Shown here: one piece after another, positions 31,812 through 41,500 of the stretch | How positions within the stretch are numbered: position 1 is the first letter of the stretch | Layout: each line of letters begins with the position of its first letter | Source of the DNA: Ectothiorhodospiraceae bacterium | GTDB lineage: Bacteria > Pseudomonadota > Gammaproteobacteria > Nitrococcales > Aquisalimonadaceae | Reading direction: 5' to 3' | Length of the DNA: 64,000 bases | NCBI GenBank assembly: GCA_020831885.1 | Contig: JAFIFU010000001.1 | Location: 248,001-312,000 of the forward strand | Made by a program: the position numbers and the translations under genes | The notes under the pieces: generated by a model | Told to the model about the DNA's origin: nothing | The model's input: the letters and a program-made list of their open reading frames with translations, nothing else | The model's database searches: none

Positions 31812-34800
31812 GTGAGTCTGTTCCGCTTGACGGAAGCCCGGCGCCAGGATGGCTTCATCCGTATCAGCCTGTATGTGTTGGCGGGCGGCCTCGTGCTGCT
31901 GGCCGTCCTGCTCACGGCCTTGCGGCTGGCGCTGGGGCTGGCCCCCGAGTTCCGCCAGGGGCTGACCGCCTGGGTTTCCGATGCCGTCGGCCACGAGGTG
32001 CATGTGGGCAGCTTCAGTGCGCGTCTGCACGGGTTGAAGCTGCATCTGGTTCTGAACGAGGTTCGTCTGGGGCCGGAAGATGAAGCCGGGCTGGAGCTGG
32101 GTGAACTGCGACTGGCGCTCAATACCCGCGAATCCCTGCGTCACCGGGATCTGCGCCTGGGCGACATGATCGTCAGCGGTCTGGAACTGACGGCGGAACG
32201 ACAACCCGATGGCCGGCTGAATCTGGTGGGTATCGGCCCCCGGGAGCTGGATCTGCCGCCGCTGGAGCTGCTGGATGACCTGCTGCTGCAGCCCTTCACC
32301 GTCGTGCTGGAGGATGCCGGCCTGCGGTTGCACGACATCGCCCGGGGGCGATGGCACGTGTTCCCGGAACTGGAGGCCCGACTGCTCAATCTGGAGGACG
32401 GGCGGCGTCAGCTCAGCGGCCGCCTTCAGGGGACCGGCCACTGGATGGAGCAACTGGCCTTCATTGCGGAATGGGGTGGCGCGGGCGTTGCCAGTGTGGT
32501 CGACGCCCCGGTGGATTATTACCTGACCATCCGCGGCCTGCGCACCCGCCTGGTGGAGGAACTGCTCACCCCCGCCGGCCAGGTGCCCTATGTCGCCGGT
32601 AGCGGTGATGTGGAGCTTTGGGGACGCATGGATGCCGGGCTCCCCGGGCTCGGCGGCGAGACGGACCAGCGGGGCCTGAGCGGCTCGGTACAAGTGCAGG
32701 CACGTTCCGGCGAGCTGGTGTTTCCCCGTCTGTTCCGCGCGCCGATCCCCCACGATCATGTGCATGCAACCGCCCGCTGGCGACTGGACGCGGACGGCTG
32801 GCAGGTGGACGTGGACGAGGCCCGGGGGGGTAACGAGGACGGCGACGTTGCCGCAACCGTGCGGGTGGCGCAACGGCGCGGGGACCCGGGGCCTTTCCTG
32901 GATATCCGGGCGCATGCCGAAGGCCGGCCGGGGAACGCACACCATACCGGACGCTACCTGCCGGCGTTCATCATGCCTCCGGTGCTGGTGGACTGGCTGG
33001 ATAGGGCCATCGCCGGTGGAACCGCCCCCCGGGCCGATGTGATCTTCTTTGGGCATGCCCGGGACTTTCCCTTTGAGGGCGGCCAGGGGGTGTTTCGCGT
33101 GGAGGCCGATGCCCGGGATGTGACCCTGGACTACTGGCCGGGCTGGCCCGCTGTGGAAGCGCTGAACGGCCGTTTGCTGTTCAACGCCCGGGAAATGCGC
33201 ATTCTGGCGGACGCCGGCACCATCGGAGGGGTCCGGGCCGAGCAGGCCGAGGCCCGCATCCCGGTTCTGGGCAAGACGCCCCTGGCCATCAGCGGCCGGT
33301 TTCTCGGGCAGGGCGATGATCTGCTCGGTTTCCTCCGCGCCATGCCGCTCACCGGCCAGGGGCTCGGGCAGGTTCTGGATCAGTTGCGTCTGGGCGGTGA
33401 GCACCGGTTGGATCTGGGGCTGGTGATCCCCTTTCACGGCCTGCCGGTGGAAGTCGACGGCGCTGTCAGTCTGCATGACGGCACTTTGCGCTGGCTGGAG
33501 CGGGATCTGCTTGTGGAAAGCCTCCGGGGTGAGGTGCACTTCGATCAGTTCGGTGTGCGCAGCGACCGGGTCACGGGTCGTCTGGCCGGCGCGGAGGTGC
33601 ATCTGGATACGGAAACCCTGCGTGACGGGGACAGCAGCCGTATCCGGCTGGTGGCCGGACTGTCCGGGCTCCCCGTGGAGCTGATCGCGCAGCAGATTCC
33701 GACACTGGATTTCCTTCAAGGGGACGGTGACTTCCGCATCCAGGCGGATCTCCCGGGGTTTCGCGGGCCGCCGCCATCACCGTTGGTGGAACTGGAGTTC
33801 CGTTCCGATCTGCGGGGGGTCGCATCCCGGCTTCCTGCTCCGGTGGACAAGGCTGCCGATGATGTCTCCCCTTTCAGCCTTCGGTTCGGTGTCGGGGAAG
33901 GCGGTGCCGGGCCGATCCGGTTCCAGGTGGGGGAGCGCCTCTCCGGCGTGCTGTTGCCCGGGCCGGATGGGCGGCCGGAGCGTATGGGACTGCGCCTGGG
34001 CGGCGGGTCTGCCACGCTTCCCCCCGCCCAGGGGCTCCATATCAGCGGACATGCGCCGGAGGTGGGGCTGGATGACTGGGTGCGCTGGCTTGGTCAGAGT
34101 GCCGACCGGACGGCAAACGGGCTGCCACTGCAGCGCCTGGACATCACTGCCGGGACGCTGCTGATCCGGGAGCTGGCTCTTCCGGACGTTTCGGTCCTCC
34201 TGACACGTGACAACGAGGACTGGGAACTCCTCCTGGGCGGAAGCAGCGTCAGCGGGGAGGGGCGCTGGAGTCCACTGCGGGGGGGGCTGCTGCGCGCGCA
34301 TCTGAACCATCTGCGATTGCCCACGCTGCCTCCCGCCATCCGTGATACCGGCCAGGGTGACACCGAGTCACCGGCCCTGTGGCCAGACCAATGGCCGTTC
34401 GCGGAAGTGCGAATCCGGCGTCTGTATTACCAGGACAACGACGTCGGGCGCGTGGAACTGGATGCCGAACCCGTGGACGGTGGGTACCGGATGAACACGC
34501 TCCTGATTGAGGGTTCCGATTTTTCCCTGCGGGCGGATGGGGAATGGCGGGCGGATCGGGAACGGGGGAACTCGCGCCTGTCCTACCGGTTACGCAGTGA
34601 GAATCTGGGTGCCACGGCGTCCGCACTGGGGTACGCCGATCTGTTGCGCGAAGGACGTGGGCGCGCCTCCGGTGATCTGTCCTGGGCCGGTTTGCCCACG
34701 GACTACGGTCTGGAGGTTCTGGAGGGGGATTTGCGGGCGACGCTGCGGGACGGCCGGCTGCTGCTGGTGGAGCCGGGTGCCGGCCGGTTGCTCGGGCTGT

Positions 34801-35246
34801 TCAGTGTGGCGCTGCTGCCGCGGCGGCTGATGATGAACTTCTCCGACGTGGTGGAAGAGGGCTTCGCCTTCGATACGATCCGTGCCGATCTGAAACTGGA
34901 AGGTGGCGTGATCGAACCCCGGCAGCTGGTCATGAGCGGACCTGCTGCCCAGGTGGAGGTCTCCGGGCGCCTGGATCTTGTTCAACGGGCGTACGATCAG
35001 ACCGTACTGGTGGCGCCGCGTACCTCGGGGACGCTGCCCCTGATCGGCGGCCTCCTGGGAGGTCCGCCGGTTGCCGCAGCGCTGCTGGTGACGCAGCAGG
35101 TTTTTCGTGACACGCTGGACCGGGCAGTGGGTGCCGAGTACCGGGTCACCGGGCCGTTCAATGATCCGGACATCGAGCGCATTCAGCGCGGTTCCGGCGA
35201 TGAGCACCGTCGCGGGCCGGATCCGCTGGATATGGATGGTCCCTGA
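31812..35246 (+). CDS. yhdP: YhdP family AsmA-like envelope protein
   Basis: A 1144-residue protein with one N-terminal transmembrane helix (about residues 20-42) and a very long periplasmic region with DUF3971 and AsmA-like C-terminal domains. These fold into the bridge shape of the RBG lipid-transfer superfamily. YhdP, with TamB and YdbH, moves phospholipids between inner and outer membrane. The start is GTG 31812, preceded by GGAGGA (31801-31806). The gene lies between rng and the amidase as in other gammaproteobacteria. Confidence 0.92.
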   Translation: MSLFRLTEARRQDGFIRISLYVLAGGLVLLAVLLTALRLALGLAPEFRQGLTAWVSDAVGHEVHVGSFSARLHGLKLHLVLNEVRLGPEDEAGLELGELRLALNTRESLRHRDLRLGDMIVSGLELTAERQPDGRLNLVGIGPRELDLPPLELLDDLLLQPFTVVLEDAGLRLHDIARGRWHVFPELEARLLNLEDGRRQLSGRLQGTGHWMEQLAFIAEWGGAGVASVVDAPVDYYLTIRGLRTRLVEELLTPAGQVPYVAGSGDVELWGRMDAGLPGLGGETDQRGLSGSVQVQARSGELVFPRLFRAPIPHDHVHATARWRLDADGWQVDVDEARGGNEDGDVAATVRVAQRRGDPGPFLDIRAHAEGRPGNAHHTGRYLPAFIMPPVLVDWLDRAIAGGTAPRADVIFFGHARDFPFEGGQGVFRVEADARDVTLDYWPGWPAVEALNGRLLFNAREMRILADAGTIGGVRAEQAEARIPVLGKTPLAISGRFLGQGDDLLGFLRAMPLTGQGLGQVLDQLRLGGEHRLDLGLVIPFHGLPVEVDGAVSLHDGTLRWLERDLLVESLRGEVHFDQFGVRSDRVTGRLAGAEVHLDTETLRDGDSSRIRLVAGLSGLPVELIAQQIPTLDFLQGDGDFRIQADLPGFRGPPPSPLVELEFRSDLRGVASRLPAPVDKAADDVSPFSLRFGVGEGGAGPIRFQVGERLSGVLLPGPDGRPERMGLRLGGGSATLPPAQGLHISGHAPEVGLDDWVRWLGQSADRTANGLPLQRLDITAGTLLIRELALPDVSVLLTRDNEDWELLLGGSSVSGEGRWSPLRGGLLRAHLNHLRLPTLPPAIRDTGQGDTESPALWPDQWPFAEVRIRRLYYQDNDVGRVELDAEPVDGGYRMNTLLIEGSDFSLRADGEWRADRERGNSRLSYRLRSENLGATASALGYADLLREGRGRASGDLSWAGLPTDYGLEVLEGDLRATLRDGRLLLVEPGAGRLLGLFSVALLPRRLMMNFSDVVEEGFAFDTIRADLKLEGGVIEPRQLVMSGPAAQVEVSGRLDLVQRAYDQTVLVAPRTSGTLPLIGGLLGGPPVAAALLVTQQVFRDTLDRAVGAEYRVTGPFNDPDIERIQRGSGDEHRRGPDPLDMDGP

Positions 35247-35284
35247 CGTTTCGGGAAGTTGTCGCAGTACCGAGGGAGGCATGC

Positions 35285-36130
35285 ATGGCCGATAACCTGA
35301 ATCGTAGTCAGCGTGTCGCTGCCATTCAGATGGCGTCAGGGCCGCGGGTGGAGGGCAACCTGCATGAAGTGCGGCGGCTGATTGCCATGGCGGCGGGTCA
35401 GGGCGCCTCGCTGGTGGTGTTGCCGGAAAACGTGGTCCTGATGGGTATGCGGGAGACCGACAAGCTCGCGCACCGTGAACATCCGGGCAAAGGGCCACTG
35501 CAGGCGTTCTTCGCCGAGCAGGCGGAACATCACCGGGTCTGGATTGTCGCCGGCACCATCCCCATGTTCGGTCCCGAGGAGAACCGTGCGCGGCAGAGCT
35601 GCCTGTTATTCGATGATCAGGGCAGGCAGGTGGCCCGGTATGACAAGATCCACCTGTTTGATGTGGAGGTGGAGGGCGACACCGTGTATCGGGAGAGCGC
35701 CAGCCTGGCGCCGGGTGACCGCGTGGTGGTGGTCGATACACCCTTCGGCCGCATGGGGCTGTCTGTCTGCTACGATCTCCGCTTCCCGGAGTTCTACCGG
35801 ATAATGGCCGACCAGGGCGTGGAACTCATCGTGGTCCCGTCTGCCTTTACAGCCAGGACCGGCGAAGCCCACTGGAGCACCCTGATACGTGCCCGGGCCA
35901 TCGAGAACCTCAGTTATGTGGTGGCCGCCGCTCAGGGCGGCTATCACGTCAACGGTCGGGAAACCCACGGCGACAGTATGATCGTCGACCCGTGGGGCCA
36001 GGTGCTGGACCGGCTGCCCCGGGGTTCCGGTGTGGTGATGGCGGACCTGGATCTGGAACGGCTGCGCAGCGTGCGCAAGCGCTTCCCGGCCCTGGATCAT
36101 CGCCGATTCCGCTGCCGCGCCGGCAGTTGA
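35285..36130 (+). CDS. Nitrilase-superfamily amidase (deaminated glutathione amidase / Nit2-like)
   Basis: A 281-residue carbon-nitrogen hydrolase with the complete catalytic triad: E48 (VVLPENVVL), K121 (RYDKIHLFD) and C162 (SVCYDLRFPE). The closest family pattern is Nit1/Nit2: deaminated glutathione amidase or omega-amidase, a metabolite-repair activity. Motifs do not separate the two. GAGGGAGG lies just before the ATG (35272-35279). It is part of the yhdP-nit-tldD run. Confidence 0.9.
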   Translation: MADNLNRSQRVAAIQMASGPRVEGNLHEVRRLIAMAAGQGASLVVLPENVVLMGMRETDKLAHREHPGKGPLQAFFAEQAEHHRVWIVAGTIPMFGPEENRARQSCLLFDDQGRQVARYDKIHLFDVEVEGDTVYRESASLAPGDRVVVVDTPFGRMGLSVCYDLRFPEFYRIMADQGVELIVVPSAFTARTGEAHWSTLIRARAIENLSYVVAAAQGGYHVNGRETHGDSMIVDPWGQVLDRLPRGSGVVMADLDLERLRSVRKRFPALDHRRFRCRAGS

Positions 36131-36159
36131 CCCGGTATCACAGCAAGCACAGGTGAGAC

Positions 36160-37599
36160 ATGCAGCAACCCCTGGACATCGCACGCCAGACCTTATTCGC
36201 CCCGGCCGGCATCGGGGAATCGGAACTGGAGCAGGTTTTCGCGCGCCTGATGACACCCAGCGTGGACATGGCCGATCTGTATTTTCAGAGTTCCCGCCAG
36301 GAATCCTGGGTGCTGGAGGACGGCATCATCAAGCAGGGCAGCCACAATATCGACCAGGGCGTGGGGGTGCGCGCTATCAGTGGCGAGAAGACCGGCTTCG
36401 CGTATTCGGATGACATTGTCATGCCGGCGCTGCTGGAAGCCTCCGGTGCTGCCCGGGCCATTGCCCGCTCCGGTGAGTCCGGCCGGCTCAAGGCCTGGCA
36501 GGCGGGCCGGGGCCGCGGTCTGTATGCTCCGGTGGACCCGCTGGAAACCCTGTCCACCGAGCGGAAGGTCGCCTTGCTGCGGCAGGTGGATGCGGAGGCC
36601 CGTCGCCAGGACCACCGGGTGGAACAGGTGGTGGTCAGCCTCACCGGTCTACACGATGTGGTACTGATCGCAGACAGCGACGGCCGGCTGAATGCCGATG
36701 TGCGCCCGCTGGTGCGGTTGAACGTGATGGTACTGGTGGTTCAGGACGGCCGCCGGGAGAACGGCTCCGCCGGTGGCGGCGGGCGCGTGGGCTATGAGTA
36801 TTTCCTGGAAGAGGATCGTGCCCAGGCGTACGCCCGCGAGGCCGTACGTCAGGCGCTGGTGAACCTGGAGGCGGTGGATGCCCCTGCCGGGACGATGCCG
36901 GTGGTGCTCGGGCCGGGTTGGCCCGGTGTACTGCTGCACGAGGCCATCGGTCACGGTCTGGAGGGGGATTTCAACCGCAAGGGAACGTCGGCCTTCTCCG
37001 GGAGGTTGGGAGAGCGGGTTGCGTCCGAGCATTGCACCGTGGTGGACGACGGTACCCTGGCCGGCCGCCGGGGATCGCTCAACGTGGACGACGAAGGCCA
37101 GCCCACCCAGTGCACCACTCTGATTGAAAACGGGATTCTGCGCGGATACATGCAGGATCGCATGAATGCGCGACTGATGGACATGGCACCGACCGGCAAC
37201 GGGCGCCGGGAATCCTATGCCCATCTGCCCATGCCGCGGATGACCAACACCTACATGCTGAACGGGCCACATGACCCGGAGGAGATCATCCGGAGTGTGG
37301 ACCGGGGGCTGTACGCCGTGAATTTCGGTGGCGGTCAGGTGGACATCACCTCGGGCAAATTCGTGTTCTCCGCCAGCGAGGCCTACCTGATCGAGAAGGG
37401 CCGGATCACCCGGCCGGTGAAGGGAGCCACACTGATAGGCAATGGACCGGACGTGCTCACCCGGGTCAGCATGGTGGGCAACGACATGAAGCTGGACTCC
37501 GGCATCGGCGTCTGCGGCAAGGACGGCCAGAGCGTGCCGGTGGGTGTGGGGCAGCCCACCCTGAAGGTGGATGCGCTGACTGTGGGTGGAACCTCGTAG
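36160..37599 (+). CDS. tldD: Metalloprotease TldD
   Basis: A 479-residue subunit of the TldD/TldE (PmbA) zinc protease, which trims unstructured peptides and processes microcin B17 and CcdA. The metal-binding HEAIGH is at residues 260-265 ([13 protein letters not shown]), and a third ligand cysteine is expected in the C-terminal part. The partner pmbA follows after only 22 bases, so both halves of the heterodimer come from one transcript. Confidence 0.95.
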   Translation: MQQPLDIARQTLFAPAGIGESELEQVFARLMTPSVDMADLYFQSSRQESWVLEDGIIKQGSHNIDQGVGVRAISGEKTGFAYSDDIVMPALLEASGAARAIARSGESGRLKAWQAGRGRGLYAPVDPLETLSTERKVALLRQVDAEARRQDHRVEQVVVSLTGLHDVVLIADSDGRLNADVRPLVRLNVMVLVVQDGRRENGSAGGGGRVGYEYFLEEDRAQAYAREAVRQALVNLEAVDAPAGTMPVVLGPGWPGVLLHEAIGHGLEGDFNRKGTSAFSGRLGERVASEHCTVVDDGTLAGRRGSLNVDDEGQPTQCTTLIENGILRGYMQDRMNARLMDMAPTGNGRRESYAHLPMPRMTNTYMLNGPHDPEEIIRSVDRGLYAVNFGGGQVDITSGKFVFSASEAYLIEKGRITRPVKGATLIGNGPDVLTRVSMVGNDMKLDSGIGVCGKDGQSVPVGVGQPTLKVDALTVGGTS

Positions 37600-37621
37600 G
37601 AACAGGACAGGTAAGGATTTC

Positions 37622-38977
37622 ATGCAGACAAACTTGACCCGTACGGGCAGCACACTGCCTTCCGAAGCCGAGCTGACGCGGCTGGTGGAACAGGCGCTGA
37701 ATGAGGCAAAGCGCTGCGGGGCCACCCAGGCGGAAGCCTCGGCCAGCGTGGCCATCGGTCTGGCGGTGGATGTGCGTCAGCGTGAGGTGGACACTCTGGA
37801 GCACCAGCGCGACCGCTCACTGGCGGTTGCGGTCTACTTCGGGCACCGGCAGGGGACGGCCAGCTCGGCCGATTTCTCCCCCGCCTCGGTGCGGGCCACG
37901 GTGGAAGCCGCCTGCGCCATTGCCAGGCACACCTCGGAGGATCCGGCCCAGGGGCTGGCTGACCCGGACTTGCTGGCGAGGGATGTCCCGGACCTGGATC
38001 TGGATCACCCCTGGGAGCTGGAGGCCGATGGTGCCATCGAACTGGCGCTGGAGTGCGAGCGTGCCGCCCTGGATGCGGATCGGCGCATCACCAACTCCGA
38101 CGGTGCCGGCGTCTCATCCCATTCCTCCGTGCGCGTCTACGGGAATACCCATGGGTTCCTCGGTGCGGTGCGCAGCACCCGTCACGGGATCAATTGCCGG
38201 GTGATCGCCAGTGATGATGCGGGGATGCAGCGCGATTACTGGTACACGGTGAACCGCGTTCCGTCCGGCCTGGAGGCCGCGGAAGCGGTAGGTCGGAAGG
38301 CGGCCCAACAGGCCCTGCGCAGACTTGGCAGCCGCCGCCTGACCACACGCAAGGTGCCCGTTATCTACCACGCCCCCGTGGCCCGCGGGTTGCTGGGGCA
38401 CTTCGTTGCAGCGGTCAGCGGCGGGGCCCTCTACCGGAAGGCCAGTTTTCTGCTGGATACCCTGGGGGAACAGGTGTTCGCCGATTGGGTCCAGCTCACC
38501 GAGCATCCCCATCTGCCGCGGGGGCTGGGCAGTGCTGCTTTTGATCAGGAGGGCGTGGCGACCCGGGAGCGGGATCTGGTGCGCAACGGCATGCTGCAGG
38601 GCTACGTGCTGAGCAGTTATGCCGCCCGCAAGCTGGGCATGGTCAGCACCGGGAATGCCGGCGGTGTGCACAACCTGCGCTTGGAGCCGGGTGAGCGGGA
38701 TCTCAACGGTCTGCTGGCCGCGATGGGCGACGGGCTTCTGGTGACGGAGCTCATGGGACAGGGCGTGAACCTGGTGACCGGGGATTACTCCCGTGGCGCC
38801 GCAGGTTTCTGGGTCGAGAACGGGGAGATCGCGTATCCGGTGGAGGAGATCACTGTCGCCGGGAACCTGCGCGATATTTTCCTGGGTCTCCAGGCTGCGG
38901 GTACCGACATGGATACCCGTGGAGGCATTCACACGGGGTCCGTGCTCGTGGACGAGATGACCGTGGCCGGGGAGTAG
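37622..38977 (+). CDS. pmbA: Metalloprotease subunit PmbA (TldE)
   Basis: A 451-residue partner of TldD that shapes the protease chamber but lacks the HExxxH site. The IFLGLQAAGTDMD and TGSVLVDEMTVAG segments are typical C-terminal family blocks. ATG 37622 follows TAAGGA (37611-37616); a possible earlier start overlaps tldD and lacks a site. The gene yjgA, which in Pseudomonas lies between tldD and pmbA, is not here. Confidence 0.94.
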   Translation: MQTNLTRTGSTLPSEAELTRLVEQALNEAKRCGATQAEASASVAIGLAVDVRQREVDTLEHQRDRSLAVAVYFGHRQGTASSADFSPASVRATVEAACAIARHTSEDPAQGLADPDLLARDVPDLDLDHPWELEADGAIELALECERAALDADRRITNSDGAGVSSHSSVRVYGNTHGFLGAVRSTRHGINCRVIASDDAGMQRDYWYTVNRVPSGLEAAEAVGRKAAQQALRRLGSRRLTTRKVPVIYHAPVARGLLGHFVAAVSGGALYRKASFLLDTLGEQVFADWVQLTEHPHLPRGLGSAAFDQEGVATRERDLVRNGMLQGYVLSSYAARKLGMVSTGNAGGVHNLRLEPGERDLNGLLAAMGDGLLVTELMGQGVNLVTGDYSRGAAGFWVENGEIAYPVEEITVAGNLRDIFLGLQAAGTDMDTRGGIHTGSVLVDEMTVAGE

Positions 38978-38988
38978 CGGGCGGGGAT

Positions 38989-39333
38989 TCAGGACCCCGG
39001 TTCGGCTTTCTGCTTCCGGAGCCGCGCCAGGTGCTTCGTGACCAGCGCACGGAATCGGGGGGTTTCACCCGCGTCCTCGTAAATCGGGTCGCCCTGATCA
39101 TCCTCCGCCACGACGCGCCGCCCCTGCACGTAGGGGAAGGCTGCCTCCAGGTCGTCCAGCGCCGCGGAGAGCAGATCGGTGATCAGATCGGCCTCGGATC
39201 GGCCGGGGTACATCTCGCGCAACGCCGCCAGTTTCGCCGCATCGTGTATCGGCAGCCGCACCCGGTATTCGTGATCTGTGCGCACCTCGCTGGCGGTCTG
39301 TTCCCAGGTTTCGATCAGCTGCTTGATTCTCAT
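38989..39333 (-). CDS. Small conserved protein of unknown function
   Basis: A 114-residue acidic/basic mixed protein starting MRIKQLIETWEQTAS. It contains LPIHDAAKLAALREMYPGRS and a DLITDLLSAALDDLE helix, with a charged tail. It resembles short proteins labelled pilin assembly or type 1 pili tip component in Pseudomonas and relatives, but nothing here (no signal peptide, no pilin helix) supports that name. The middle part could form a ribbon-helix-helix-like fold. It converges with pmbA and lies 68 bases downstream of the HPr gene. Confidence 0.75.
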   Translation of the reverse strand: MRIKQLIETWEQTASEVRTDHEYRVRLPIHDAAKLAALREMYPGRSEADLITDLLSAALDDLEAAFPYVQGRRVVAEDDQGDPIYEDAGETPRFRALVTKHLARLRKQKAEPGS

Positions 39334-39401
39334 CGTGGTATTCCTCCGGCGGGACAGATCGGGCTGGATTCTCTGGAAGGTTAGCCAATCCCGGGCACGT
39401 G

Positions 39402-39671
39402 TTAGTCGGATTCGCCGAACCGTTCCGACACCAGCGCCTCCAGTGCGTCCAGGGCCTGGTCGGCATCGTCACCATCGGCAATCAGTGTGATCCGTGTGCC
39501 CTTGCCTGCGGCCAGCATCATCACGCCCATAATGCTCTTGCCATTGACTTCCCGCTGATCGCGGCGCACCCGCACCTGGCAATCGAACTGGGATGCCAGC
39601 GCGACCAGCCGGGCGGCGGCGCGGGCGTGCAGCCCGAGCCGGTTGACGATGGTTACCGTGCGTTCCTGCAA
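39402..39671 (-). CDS. ptsO: HPr-family phosphocarrier (NPr-like)
   Basis: An 89-residue HPr that relays phosphate from enzyme I to EIIA proteins. TTG 39671 is chosen because AGGAG lies seven bases before it and it places the two regulatory sites at exactly canonical numbers: H15 in GLHARAA and S46 in NGKSIMGVM. ATG 39686 would add five residues. Intact Ser46 next to an HPr kinase gene is significant, since that residue is the kinase target. It is the last phosphotransferase gene of the cluster; enzyme I is not in the window. Confidence 0.9.
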   Translation of the reverse strand: MQERTVTIVNRLGLHARAAARLVALASQFDCQVRVRRDQREVNGKSIMGVMMLAAGKGTRITLIADGDDADQALDALEALVSERFGESD

Positions 39672-39712
39672 ACCTGAGCTCCTCATTGTTCCCTGGCAAC
39701 CCCCGTGGCGCC

Positions 39713-40111
39713 TCAGCAGTATTTGGCCTCCACCAGCAGAACGCCGTCCCGTCCTCCTGCGATGGCCTTGTTGCTGAGCTCGTCCAGGGGGAGTTGCGGA
39801 TAGTTGAATATCCGCAACAGCATGGGCAGATTGACGCCGGCCACAACGTTCACATGCTCCAGCCCCATGAGCCGGCAGGCGATATTGCTTGGCGTGGCGC
39901 CGAAGGCGTCGGTGAGCACCAGAACGCCGTCGCCACGGTCCAGTTCCTCCAGCAGTCGGCGGGAGCGCTCCGCAAGCAGGTCAGGGTCCTGCTCCGGTGT
40001 GATGGCCAGTGTCCTGACCAGGAGCGGAACCCGCCCCATGGTGTCCCTGGCCGTGGCGAGCAGTTCCTGCCCGATCCGGTTGTGGGTGACCAGCAGCACG
40101 CCGACGCTCAT
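39713..40111 (-). CDS. Mannose-family PTS EIIA protein
   Basis: A 132-residue EIIA-Man/fructose-type domain with the phosphorylatable histidine H10 (LLVTHNRIGQEL) and a DAFGATPSN segment characteristic of the fold. No EIIB, EIIC or EIID sugar-transport genes accompany it, so it most likely has a regulatory role fed by the HPr downstream. It overlaps the rapZ stop by four bases, indicating co-translation within the rpoN-to-HPr run. Confidence 0.9.
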   Translation of the reverse strand: MSVGVLLVTHNRIGQELLATARDTMGRVPLLVRTLAITPEQDPDLLAERSRRLLEELDRGDGVLVLTDAFGATPSNIACRLMGLEHVNVVAGVNLPMLLRIFNYPQLPLDELSNKAIAGGRDGVLLVEAKYC

Positions 40112-40971
40112 GACAACTCCCGGTGCCGGACGCTGACCAGTCCCCGTGAGTGGCGGAAATGCGCGCCCAGGCGCTCACTGAGGTAAACCGAGCGGTGCTG
40201 CCCCCCGGTGCAGCCGATGGCCACGGTCAGGTAGCTGCGGTTCTCCCGCTCGAAGTGCGGAAACCATTCGGCAAGAAAATCCCGGATCTGCGTGTACATG
40301 CGTTCCACGGCGGGCTGCTGTTCCAGGTAGCGCTGCACCGCGTCGTCCCGGGCCCGGGGGCGGCGGGGGGCCAGGTTCCCGGGGGGGTTGGGGCGGGCGC
40401 GGGCCTGGCTCACGAAGTCGGCATCCTGGGGGACGCCGTGTTTGTACCCGAAGGATTGGAACAGGATCGACAGGGCCTCGGTACGGGTGCCCAATCGGTC
40501 CTGGATCAGGCTGCGGAGCTGGTGAATCGTGGTGGAGGTGGTGTCCACCACCAGGTCGGCCTTGGCCTGAATGGGGCTGAGCAACTCGCGTTCCAGTTCA
40601 ATGGCGTCGGCCAGCGGCCGCTTGTCCACGCTCAGGGGGTGTCGCCGGCGGGTCTCGCTGAAACGCTTGATCAGGGTGGCATCATCCGCGTTCAGAAAGA
40701 CGATTTCCGTGCGAATGCCTTCCGCCGCCAGCGTATCCAGCATCTGCGGGAAACCGGCCAGATCCCCCGCGGGATTACGTGCATCGATGCCCACGGCGAA
40801 TTGTCCCTCGGTGCCGCTCATCTCCCGCAGATGGTGGCCGAGCCCCGTGAGCAGTGCGATGGGGAGGTTGTCCACGCAGTAGTAGCCGGCGTCCTCCAGT
40901 GTGTGCAGCGCGACGGTCTTGCCGGACCCGGACAGGCCGCTGATGATAACCAGGCGCGTGGTGTCAGGCAT
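40108..40971 (-). CDS. rapZ: RNase adapter / nucleotide-binding protein RapZ
   Basis: A 287-residue protein with an N-terminal P-loop (GLSGSGKT, residues 12-19), VDNLP, and the C-terminal GCTGGQHRSVYLSERL block. In E. coli it directs RNase E to the small RNA GlmZ and so sets amino-sugar synthesis. It overlaps both neighbours (eight bases with hprK, four with the EIIA gene). This window carries RNase G; RNase E is not seen. Confidence 0.94.
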   Translation of the reverse strand: MPDTTRLVIISGLSGSGKTVALHTLEDAGYYCVDNLPIALLTGLGHHLREMSGTEGQFAVGIDARNPAGDLAGFPQMLDTLAAEGIRTEIVFLNADDATLIKRFSETRRRHPLSVDKRPLADAIELERELLSPIQAKADLVVDTTSTTIHQLRSLIQDRLGTRTEALSILFQSFGYKHGVPQDADFVSQARARPNPPGNLAPRRPRARDDAVQRYLEQQPAVERMYTQIRDFLAEWFPHFERENRSYLTVAIGCTGGQHRSVYLSERLGAHFRHSRGLVSVRHRELS

Positions 40972-41500
40972 CGGACTCAGCTCCTTCGCTATGTGCTGTC
41001 TGCCGCTGCTGCCACTGGCGTACGGCGGTTTCCAGCAACAGAGGCATGGACCGCCCGGGTGCGCCGGGAAGCAACAGGCATGGCCGAGGCCGCCCCAGCA
41101 GGGCCTGCTGCTGCCAACGGCCGTGCAGGCGCGGCCAGCGGTTCCAGTCGTCGGGGTCGGGAAACAGCAACCGGATGACGATATCCACTTCGGTGGACGG
41201 CGTCAGCGCATCGGGCCCGAACAGGGCCGCCACGTCGATGATTCCCAGTCCGCGGACTTCCAGCAGGCCGCGCAAGGCCTGCGGACAGTGGCCAAAGACA
41301 CGACCATCCGGCTCCACCCGAAGTTCCACCGCGTCATCGGCCACCAGGCGGTGGCCCCGGTCCAGCATTCCCAGGGCCAGTTCGCTCTTGCCACTGCCGC
41401 TTTCCCCCTGGATCAGAACGCCGCTGCCCAGCGCCCGGAGCAGGACGCCGGGAACCGTGGACTGAATATGCCTGGTGGACGGCATGGGAGCGTGGGCCAT
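40964..41500 (-). CDS. hprK: HPr kinase/phosphorylase, short catalytic form
   Basis: A 178-residue protein containing only the catalytic domain: Walker A GESGSGKS at residues 32-39, RLVADD, and the HprK signature EVRGLGIIDV at 81-90. The N-terminal domain of ~300-residue HprK/P proteins is absent, a form best known in alphaproteobacteria. It should phosphorylate Ser46 of the HPr three genes downstream. Its ATG follows the ptsN stop directly. Confidence 0.9.
   Translation of the reverse strand: MAHAPMPSTRHIQSTVPGVLLRALGSGVLIQGESGSGKSELALGMLDRGHRLVADDAVELRVEPDGRVFGHCPQALRGLLEVRGLGIIDVAALFGPDALTPSTEVDIVIRLLFPDPDDWNRWPRLHGRWQQQALLGRPRPCLLLPGAPGRSMPLLLETAVRQWQQRQTAHSEGAESDA

Noticed and set aside
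30627-33719. A 1030-codon minus-strand frame opposite rng and yhdP
   Set aside because: It runs across two convincing genes and the gap between them, is rich in H/Q/P/G as expected for antisense frames in GC-rich DNA, and has no domain pattern.
40964-41500. hprK as a truncated pseudogene
   Set aside because: The catalytic domain is complete with its P-loop and signature, the gene is coupled to both neighbours, and similar short forms are functional in alphaproteobacteria.
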